Assembly: GCA_002385825.1 (NCBI GenBank)
Contig: DGEG01000171.1
Location: 14,211 to 19,541 of the forward strand
DNA from: Firmicutes bacterium UBA3932
Lineage (GTDB): Bacteria > Bacillota > Clostridia > Peptostreptococcales > Anaerovoracaceae
Direction of reading: 5' to 3'
DNA length: 5,331 nt
This document shows positions 1 to 4,956 of the stretch, piece after piece (within the stretch, counting starts at the first letter, position 1; each line of letters starts with the position of its first letter). Under the pieces are notes generated by a model. That model made no database searches. It was not told the DNA's origin and saw only the letters and a list, made by a program, of their open reading frames with translations. The position numbers and the translations under genes were made by a program.

Positions 1-318
1 GCTTTGATCCTGGAAAGCGCTTTGGCGGTAATCTATATTTTTTCAGGCACCTTCAATACCCTTACGGATCTCCTGGTATTCGTGCTGTGGATCTTTTTCG
101 TGTCAGGCGTTTTCGGGGTTTTTATACTGAGGAGAAAAAGACCCCTGACAACAAATCGTTACAGGGTTCCTCTCTATCCGATTACGCCGGTCATGGGCAT
201 ACTGGGCGGAGTTTATATTTTGATCAGCACTATCGTAAGCGATCCCGTCAATTCAACCGTGGGCATTATAATCACACTGGCAGGATTGCCTGTATATTAC
301 TTCACCAAGAACAGATAA
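1..318 (+). CDS. APC-superfamily amino-acid permease, C-terminal fragment (SteT/LAT-like)
   Basis: The frame is open from the first base, so this is the last 105 codons of a gene that begins outside the window. The TTG at position 4 is not a credible start, because the protein begins mid-helix. The fragment holds a membrane segment (about residues 20-43 of the visible part), a basic loop with RRKRPLTTNRYRVPLYPITP, then two further hydrophobic segments and a short charged tail ending YYFTKNR. The arginine-lysine patch followed by a 'RYRVPLYPI.P' stretch near the C terminus is characteristic of the LAT-type exchangers in the amino acid-polyamine-organocation family, such as the Bacillus serine/threonine exchanger SteT. 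The role would be amino-acid exchange or uptake across the cytoplasmic membrane. Substrate cannot be told from this end. It converges on the YitT-type gene with a 16-bp gap, and I see no convincing terminator between them. Confidence 0.85.
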   Translation, partial: ALILESALAVIYIFSGTFNTLTDLLVFVLWIFFVSGVFGVFILRRKRPLTTNRYRVPLYPITPVMGILGGVYILISTIVSDPVNSTVGIIITLAGLPVYYFTKNR

Positions 319-334
319 AATTGAAGGATGAGCG

Positions 335-1240
335 TCATTCTCCCTTATCCACCAGATCACTGAACCCCGCACCTAACCCCCAGACCGTCTCTACGCGGAT
401 GACCGTTACAAAAGCATTTCTATCAACTTTTGCAACAAATTGCTTTATCAGCATGCTTTCCCTGGGTGAGCAGAGGGTGATGATCTTCTGCCGGGGCTGC
501 TGCGTGTATTGACCTATTATGTTAACATTGGAAACGCCCCTCTTAACCTCGTGAAGAATGTAATCGGCCACTTCCTTGTGTTTGTCTGTAATGATCTCCA
601 GTTGAACGACCCTGGATTCAAAACCGTACATGACGTAATCCACTACTCTGGAGAAAATAATCTGTGTCACCAAGGCATACAGTGCAATGTTTCTGCCGAA
701 GAAAACCCCCGAAGCTATTATAATGACGGCGTCAATGACCAGTAGGATTTTTGAAATTCCCACCTGGGGAAGCAGCTTTTTCTTGATGATCTTTGCTATG
801 GTATCCGTTCCGCCAAAGGAATAACCCCGGGTAAAGATAAGTCCTGTGCTGGCACCTGCGAAGACGCCGCAGTAAATCGCAGCCAGGATCACGTCCTTCT
901 TTTCTAACAAGGTAATGTCAAGCTGCTCAAAAAGAAAAAGAAAACCGGGATACAATATGGTCAAAAGCAAGATTTTTCTCGCTTCTCCGATGCCTAAAAG
1001 GATACTGCAGATCACCAGTATCAGAAAGGCACAGCCGTAATACAAAATAGAAAAGTTGATGCCGGTGGTCTCCTGTAGAATTCGGCATAAGCCCGTAATT
1101 CCCCCGCTGGAAAGTCCGTTAGGTATCATTATGCATATGCTGGAGAATGCACCCAAAGCACAACCCACAATGATAAAGATCCAATCTATACCCCATTCCT
1201 TTAATTTATCCTTGGTTATTATGTTCTTCCGCATTTTCAC
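335..1240 (-). CDS. YitT-family membrane protein (DUF161 + DUF2179)
   Basis: This is a complete 301-residue protein, the usual size for the family. Six hydrophobic segments lie at about residues 18-40, 62-83, 88-106, 115-135, 164-182 and 184-203. Two glycine-rich motifs, PNGLSSGGITGL (40-51) and RGYSFGGTDTIAKI (138-151), look like the internal duplication seen in YitT proteins. From about residue 205 a soluble domain follows, with QLEIITDK, RGVSNVNIIGQYTQQPRQ, a PRESM stretch, DRNAFVTVIRV and a closing GLGAGF; this matches DUF2179. The family is widespread in Bacillota with several paralogues per genome. Its transport or sensing role is not established and I assign no substrate. The start is GTG at 1240, with AAGGA (1246-1250) 5 nt upstream. 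An in-frame ATG at 1234 lies 11 nt from the same site and is the alternative. Its upstream region is the AT-rich interval carrying the inverted-repeat array. Confidence 0.9.
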   Translation of the reverse strand: MKMRKNIITKDKLKEWGIDWIFIIVGCALGAFSSICIMIPNGLSSGGITGLCRILQETTGINFSILYYGCAFLILVICSILLGIGEARKILLLTILYPGFLFLFEQLDITLLEKKDVILAAIYCGVFAGASTGLIFTRGYSFGGTDTIAKIIKKKLLPQVGISKILLVIDAVIIIASGVFFGRNIALYALVTQIIFSRVVDYVMYGFESRVVQLEIITDKHKEVADYILHEVKRGVSNVNIIGQYTQQPRQKIITLCSPRESMLIKQFVAKVDRNAFVTVIRVETVWGLGAGFSDLVDKGE

Positions 1241-1374
1241 ATCAGTCCTTTTTTATAATCCTATGAATTATGATTTGAACAGATACATGTAAAAATGTCT
1301 GTCAATTGTCCAACACCAAATGAAAAGATACTATTTTGTTATTGAAAAGTCATGATTGTTGGTCTGACTCAAAA
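1241..1374. other. AT-rich intergenic segment upstream of the YitT-family gene
   Basis: No coding frame of useful length lies in this stretch. It contains the Shine-Dalgarno site (1246-1250) and the promoter candidate (1267-1293) of the leftward YitT-type gene. From about 1310 to 1374 it holds A/T-rich sequence in which I see no defined signal. It leads into the inverted-repeat array that starts at 1375. Confidence 0.6.
1267..1293 (-). promoter_or_regulatory. Candidate sigma-A-type promoter for the YitT-family gene
   Basis: On the minus strand TTTACA (1288-1293) and CATAAT (1267-1272) each match the -35 and -10 consensus at five of six positions. The 15-nt spacer is shorter than the ideal 17. 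They lie about 26-53 bp upstream of the GTG start in AT-rich DNA. A perfect TTGACA also occurs at 1300-1305, but nothing like a -10 box lies 16-18 nt from it. The assignment is by eye only. Confidence 0.3.
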
Positions 1375-1485
1375 AACAACTAAAAATTGGCGAAAACTTA
1401 TATTATAGTTGATATTTTCCATATATAATGTGATAAATTACTCTTTATAATTGGATAATCAACTAATTCACATGTAATTCGGTTT

Positions 1486-1521
1486 TTTTAGTTGATATTT
1501 TCATTGAAAAATCAACTAAAA
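1486..1521. repeat. Central hairpin of the array
   Basis: TTTTAGTTGAT (1486-1496) is an exact inverted repeat of ATCAACTAAAA (1511-1521). Inside, TTTTC (1498-1502) pairs with GAAAA (1506-1510), leaving one bulged A at 1497 and a three-base loop ATT. That gives 16 base pairs in total, the strongest stem-loop seen in the intergenic region and the symmetry centre of the array. No run of T follows it directly on either strand, so it is a poor intrinsic terminator. It could extrude as a cruciform or fold in RNA or single-stranded DNA. Confidence 0.7.
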
Positions 1522-1587
1522 TTCTCAATGTTAATGTTTTTTAGTTGATTTGCTCCTGTTTTTTCATTAGTTGCCGGCATTCCAAGG

Positions 1588-1633
1588 CAAAAAATCAACT
1601 AAATTTTAGGCCTTTTTCGTGATTTTAGTTGAT
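1588..1633 (-). terminator. Possible intrinsic terminator of the ygiQ-methyltransferase transcript
   Basis: Read leftwards, the stop of the methyltransferase gene is followed after 34 nt by ATCAACTAAA (1624-1633), a 20-nt loop, and TTTAGTTGAT (1594-1603). A run of Ts comes straight after (the As at 1588-1593 on the plus strand). This 10-bp stem plus T tract sits where a terminator is expected. However, the stem is almost all A-T and the loop is long, so termination would be weak. It is also the rightmost unit of the repeat array, so its presence may have another cause. Confidence 0.4.
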
Positions 1634-1667
1634 TCAGCCAGTATGGCCGCCATTGGTCCGGTGTCTT

Positions 1668-3035
1668 TTACAAGTCTGCCGTAAGCAGGGCGCTGTTGCC
1701 GAAAATATCCATGACCTTGATGCAGACGGGGCCGAAATCCGACCCTATAGTCTCATAAATTGTTTCAATACCTTCATTGCTTTTGCACATGTAGGCATCG
1801 GGTTTATTAATTCCGTTTTCGTAACGGCAGTCAACGCTCCAGTATGCGACAAATTGCAAGGGATCTTCCTCAAGAATCCTTTCGACTACGGGCAGATACT
1901 TATCTTCCACTGGCAACTGTTTTAAGGAATAAGGTCGATAGCCGGTAAGCTCCACTCTTAAAAGCAACTTATCTGAAGCGAGAGCCGGCTGTAGGGAAAT
2001 ATCCGCTTCTATTGTTCCTTTCTCCTCATCATCCGATTCGCTGCCCTTTTCGTCATATACGCAATAGGAAGCGCCTGCCGTAATCAAGCGCTTATGTGAA
2101 CTGATTGTGGCCAGCCTGCCGATGTCACACGAAATCCATTTCCTCCCCATCCTTTCGGCAACGGCTGCCATTGTGCCGGACCCTCCGAAGAAATCGGCAC
2201 ACAGATCTCCTTCCCTGGTGCAGCTTTCCAGTATGCGTTCCATCAATGTTTCGGGCTTCTGCGTTACATATCCGGTACGTTCTGCGGAAGTTCTTCCTAC
2301 CATGTCCAACTGCCATACATCTTTTCGATTGACCATGGTGTACCAGCCCAATTCGTCTCGGTATTCTTTAACGCCTTTGAAACGGTAAGGCTTGTATTCC
2401 CGGTTATATGACTTTTCCTTCCGGGGCTCAAAGTAATATTTCTCGGTTTTCCCGTAAAACAGCAGTGTATCGTGCTTCCTTGCAAAGCGCCTTTTGCTCG
2501 CCCCTCCCGATTTATAATGCCATATAACTTCGTTGACGAAGTTCTTTTCTCCGAATATTTCATCCATTAATACTTTTACATAATGAACGGCGTGCCAGTC
2601 CAAATGCACCCAAATGCAACCTTCATCCGAAAGAAGCTCCCGAATGATCATCATTCGAAGGGCAAGCATCCTCAGGTATTCTTCCATTCCCTCCTCCCAG
2701 GTATCTTTATAAGCTTTCTGCTTCATGATGGGAATGTTCTTTACCTTGTCGGAACGCAGCTTGATTTCTGCCCCGTAATGGGTTTTCGAAAAAAAAGGAG
2801 GATCGATGTAAATCAAGTTAATCTTGCCTAAAAGATCCTTTTCATCGATCAGAAATTTCATGAAATGCAGGTTGTCGCCTCTTGCCAACATGTTTTCGGA
2901 AAACCCGTCTTTCATTTTTCCTTTTCCCGCATATTCTTTTAAGACGTACCTTCCGGCGCCGGATGCGGCCATGATTTCCTCAAAAGCTTTCCTGCTTTCA
3001 TCCATAATCTGAGGAAGCTTCATAATCAGACTCAT
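1668..3035 (-). CDS. Beta-class site-specific DNA methyltransferase (N6-adenine or N4-cytosine), type III Mod-like, apparently orphan
   Basis: The product would transfer a methyl group from S-adenosylmethionine to an exocyclic amino group in DNA. Numbering residues from the upstream ATG at 3065 (465 aa), catalytic motif IV is YIDPPFFS with DPPF at 88-91. A basic target-recognition region follows at about 170-250 (SGGASKRRFARKHD, 186-199). Next come a motif X-like YVTQKPETLMERIL (266-279) and the SAM-binding motif I, DFFGGSGTMAAVAERMGRKW (291-310), then CDIG. The order IV-TRD-X-I is that of the beta class, which includes type III Mod subunits. After an acidic linker (SESDDEEKG, 342-350) a C-terminal domain of roughly 110 residues ends IKVMDIFGNSALLTADL. 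I chose ATG at 3035 (455 aa) because AAGGAAGG sits 7 nt before it, while ATG 3065 has no good site. It lies 36 bp (or 6 bp from 3065) after ygiQ, so the two are probably co-transcribed. No endonuclease, Res or S subunit is in view. The target sequence is unknown. Confidence 0.88.
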   Translation of the reverse strand: MSLIMKLPQIMDESRKAFEEIMAASGAGRYVLKEYAGKGKMKDGFSENMLARGDNLHFMKFLIDEKDLLGKINLIYIDPPFFSKTHYGAEIKLRSDKVKNIPIMKQKAYKDTWEEGMEEYLRMLALRMMIIRELLSDEGCIWVHLDWHAVHYVKVLMDEIFGEKNFVNEVIWHYKSGGASKRRFARKHDTLLFYGKTEKYYFEPRKEKSYNREYKPYRFKGVKEYRDELGWYTMVNRKDVWQLDMVGRTSAERTGYVTQKPETLMERILESCTREGDLCADFFGGSGTMAAVAERMGRKWISCDIGRLATISSHKRLITAGASYCVYDEKGSESDDEEKGTIEADISLQPALASDKLLLRVELTGYRPYSLKQLPVEDKYLPVVERILEEDPLQFVAYWSVDCRYENGINKPDAYMCKSNEGIETIYETIGSDFGPVCIKVMDIFGNSALLTADL

Positions 3036-3042
3036 GTTCATT

Positions 3043-3050
3043 CCTTCCTT
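3043..3050 (-). promoter_or_regulatory. Strong Shine-Dalgarno site that decides the methyltransferase start
   Basis: AAGGAAGG on the minus strand ends 7 nt before the ATG at 3035, which is ideal spacing. The intervening ATG at 3041 is only 1 nt away and too close. The ATGs at 3065 and 3059 lie upstream of the site and have only weak purine stretches before them. If translation began at 3065, this sequence would instead encode the lysine-glutamate-glycine run of the N terminus. Confidence 0.65.
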
Positions 3051-3071
3051 TTCCGCCATAGACATGGGCTG

Positions 3072-4862
3072 TTATCTCAGTACATCGATGAGATCCTTTC
3101 TGCCAATCCTTTCAAGGGCTTCTTTTACAAGAGGCCTGTTTTCCTTTTTATGAAAATGCAGCAATGCCCGCTGCAATCTCTTTTCCTTAATATCTTTGGC
3201 TACGTATATTTTTTCCCCCGTCAATGGGTCCATTTCCGTATAGTACATGCAGGTGGCTAAAGTTCCCGGTGTGGGATAGAAATCCTGCACCTGGTCCGGG
3301 ACGAATCCGTTCTTTTTAAGATAAAGCGCTAACTCCACCCCATCTTCCAGCGTAGCCCCCGGATGGGAAGAAATTAAATAGGGAATCAGGTATTGTTTAT
3401 TCCCGATTCTTTCGTTTATCTCCCTGTACCTCTTGCTAAACGTCTCGAAGACTTCTTTCGGCGGTTTTCTCATCCTTGCCAGAACCCGGGGCGATATATG
3501 TTCCGGAGCCACTTTAAGGGTGCCGCTTACATGATGCTTGCAGATCTCTTCGAGAAATTCACCGCTTTCGTCTGCCATCACGTAATCATAGCGGATACCG
3601 GAACGGATAAACACCTTCTTCACCCCCGGTAGGCCCCTCACGCTTCGCAAAATATCGAGATATTCTTTGTGGTCCACCACAAGTTGCCTGCAGGGTTTCG
3701 GATAAAGGCAGTCCTTTTCCTTGCATACGCCGTATTTGAGCTGCTTTTCACAGGCAGGACTCCGAAAGTTTGCAGTGGGGCCTCCGATATCGTGAATATA
3801 CCCTTTAAAATCCGGCATCCTGGTCAGAGCCTTCGCCTCCCTGAGGACGGACTCTTTGCTCCGCCCTCTCACTTCCCGTCCCTGATGATAAGTCAGAGCG
3901 CAAAAAGCGCAGCCTCCGAAGCACCCTCGATTTGCCGTAATGCTGAACTTGACTTCCTCGATGGCGGGAACTCCTCCCTCCGCTTCATACATGGGATGCC
4001 AGTTCCTTTCATAAGGAAGCTCATATATATCGTCCAGGTCCAGGCTTTCAAGGGGCGGCATGGGGGGATTTGTCACCACCACATTGTTGTTGCCGTAGGG
4101 CTCTACCAGGATTTTTCCGTTGATCGGATCGTTATTCCTATATTGAATTCTAAAACTATCGGCGTAGGCTTTTTTCGAACGGGACACTTCCTCGGAGGAA
4201 GGCAGAAGAACAGGCGCCTGCCCCGGAAATTCCACATCGAGCTGATCCGTCGAAAGGGTCTTGCGATAAACGGTTCCGGGAATCCAACTGATATGTTTTG
4301 CATCGATGCCGCCGTCCAAGGCTTCGGCTATCTCAACAACAGCCCTTTCTCCCATCCCATAAACCAAAAGATCCGCTTTGGAGTCCAGGAGAATAGATCT
4401 GCGAATTCTATCTTCCCAATAATCGTAATGGGAATGCCTTCGCAGACTCGCTTCCAGACCTCCCAGGATAATGGGCACGTCCTTATATGCTTCCCTTGCC
4501 CGTTGGCTATAGACTATGACAGCTCTGTCGGGCCGGCGGCCCGTCTTTCCTCCCGGCGAATAAGCATCCGTGCGTCTCCTGCGCTTGAACACCGAATAGT
4601 GATTCACCATGGAATCCACGTTGCCGGAAGTTATTAGAAAGCCCAGCCTGGGTTTTCCGAAACGGCGAAAATCCTCAGGATTACGCCACCCGGGCTGAGG
4701 CAGAATGGCTACTTTATATCCTCTTCTTTCCAAAACTCGACTGATAATCGCGTGCCCGAAAGATGGATGATCCACGTAAGCATCTCCGGTTACGAGGACA
4801 AAATCCGGCCGCTCCCAGCCCAGGGTTTCCATATCTTCTCTAGTAACCGGTAAAAATGCCAA
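3072..4862 (-). CDS. ygiQ: YgiQ-family radical SAM protein (UPF0313)
   Basis: This is a complete 596-residue protein. The N-terminal family domain carries VTGDAYVDHPSFGHAII (24-40), LITSGNVDSMVNHYS (76-90), the lysine/arginine-rich turn before DAYSPGG, and ILGGLEASLRRHSHYDYW (132-149). These stretches are highly typical of YgiQ/UPF0313 proteins. The radical SAM core follows, with NRGCFGGCAFCAL giving C314, C318 and C321 (CxxxCxxC) as ligands for a [4Fe-4S] cluster that would cleave S-adenosylmethionine. A second group of cysteines (C371, C380, C385, C391) comes before VVDHKEYLDILRSVRGLPG. TLKVAPEHISPRVLARMRKP (448-467) and a region ending YPTPGTLATCMYY complete the fold. The protein is shorter than the E. 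coli YgiQ and matches the clostridial size. The reaction is not established; it is presumed cytosolic and oxygen-sensitive. The start is TTG at 4862, supported by the family N terminus (MAFLPVTREDME..GW) and AAGGGAG 10 nt upstream. It probably heads a two-gene operon with the methyltransferase. Confidence 0.93.
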   Translation of the reverse strand: MAFLPVTREDMETLGWERPDFVLVTGDAYVDHPSFGHAIISRVLERRGYKVAILPQPGWRNPEDFRRFGKPRLGFLITSGNVDSMVNHYSVFKRRRRTDAYSPGGKTGRRPDRAVIVYSQRAREAYKDVPIILGGLEASLRRHSHYDYWEDRIRRSILLDSKADLLVYGMGERAVVEIAEALDGGIDAKHISWIPGTVYRKTLSTDQLDVEFPGQAPVLLPSSEEVSRSKKAYADSFRIQYRNNDPINGKILVEPYGNNNVVVTNPPMPPLESLDLDDIYELPYERNWHPMYEAEGGVPAIEEVKFSITANRGCFGGCAFCALTYHQGREVRGRSKESVLREAKALTRMPDFKGYIHDIGGPTANFRSPACEKQLKYGVCKEKDCLYPKPCRQLVVDHKEYLDILRSVRGLPGVKKVFIRSGIRYDYVMADESGEFLEEICKHHVSGTLKVAPEHISPRVLARMRKPPKEVFETFSKRYREINERIGNKQYLIPYLISSHPGATLEDGVELALYLKKNGFVPDQVQDFYPTPGTLATCMYYTEMDPLTGEKIYVAKDIKEKRLQRALLHFHKKENRPLVKEALERIGRKDLIDVLR

Positions 4863-4885
4863 GGATGTATCTCTCCCTTCCTGCG

Positions 4886-4930
4886 AAGGACCTTTGCCAA
4901 ATCATAGAGCTGACAGATAAAGAGGTCCTT
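4886..4930 (-). repeat. 8-bp inverted repeat in the ygiQ leader
   Basis: AAGGACCT (4886-4893) and AGGTCCTT (4923-4930) are perfect inverted repeats with a 29-nt loop, lying just upstream of the ygiQ ribosome-binding region. There is no T run, so it is not an intrinsic terminator for the upstream permease gene. It could be a leader stem-loop affecting ygiQ translation, but the loop is long and chance cannot be excluded. No riboswitch class was recognised. Confidence 0.35.
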
Positions 4931-4931
4931 T

Positions 4932-4941
4932 CACATATGTG
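4932..4941. promoter_or_regulatory. 10-bp palindrome CACATATGTG, possible operator
   Basis: This perfect palindrome lies 15 bp after the stop of the permease gene and about 70 bp before the ygiQ start, directly next to the 4886-4930 inverted repeat. Its length and place fit a binding site for a dimeric regulator of ygiQ. No cognate regulator is in the window and no clear promoter was found beside it. Confidence 0.25.
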
Positions 4942-4956
4942 GGTTCTTCTCACACA

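Larger units (their letters stand above)
1375..1633. repeat. Symmetric array of nine 9-bp inverted/direct repeats (TTAGTTGAT / ATCAACTAA)
   Basis: Nine copies fall in 259 bp. They are 1375-1383 (-, one mismatch, AACAACTAA), 1405-1413 (+, one mismatch, ATAGTTGAT), 1458-1466 (-), 1488-1496 (+), 1511-1519 (-), 1541-1549 (+), 1567-1575 (+, TTAGTTGCC, two mismatches), 1594-1602 (-) and 1625-1633 (+). Leaving out the degenerate copy at 1567, they form four divergent pairs ATCAACTAA-N21-TTAGTTGAT (N22 in the last), separated by 44, 14 and 44 nt. The four copies on one side mirror the four on the other about position 1503.5. Most copies are flanked by A/T runs, giving an extended consensus close to AAAATCAACTAAAA. 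The outermost pair shares more: CAACTAAAA followed 3-4 nt later by CGAAAA, read inward from both ends. Between the motifs the two halves match only weakly. It could be a decayed palindromic MITE-like element, a protein-binding array or a transcribed hairpin region. I do not recognise it as a named element. Confidence 0.85.

Noticed and set aside
316..340. Bidirectional terminator between the converging permease and YitT-type genes
   Set aside because: Only a 4-bp ATGA-GCG-TCAT stem is present, with no T run on either side, so it is too weak to call.
420..428. Further copies of the array motif inside the YitT-type gene (ATCAACTTT at 420-428, AAGTTGAT near 1034)
   Set aside because: They are imperfect, isolated, and within well-conserved coding sequence, so chance matches are expected.
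87..512. Plus-strand frames at 87-512, 509-745 and 1056-1292
   Set aside because: They overlap the permease end and the YitT-type gene in other frames or antisense, and their translations show no domain.
1300..1305. Perfect TTGACA box on the minus strand as the -35 of the YitT-type gene
   Set aside because: The sequences 16-18 nt downstream (TCTGTT, CTGTTC, TGTTCA) do not resemble a -10 box.
1375..1633. CRISPR array
   Set aside because: The repeat is only 9 bp, alternates in orientation and has gaps of 14-44 nt. There are no cas genes, and the spacers are AT-rich filler rather than uniform unique sequences.
1375..1633. Iteron-type replication origin or plasmid centromere
   Set aside because: Iterons are normally direct repeats next to a rep or par gene. 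Here the repeats are inverted and neither gene is present.
2105..2563. Short frames on both strands within the methyltransferase gene
   Set aside because: They are shadows of a gene whose catalytic motifs are in order and uninterrupted; there is no sign of a nested gene.
3669..4637. Long open frame of 322 codons on the plus strand
   Set aside because: It lies entirely antisense to ygiQ, whose family motifs are unmistakable. The plus-strand translation shows no recognisable domain, and it has no sensible upstream site.
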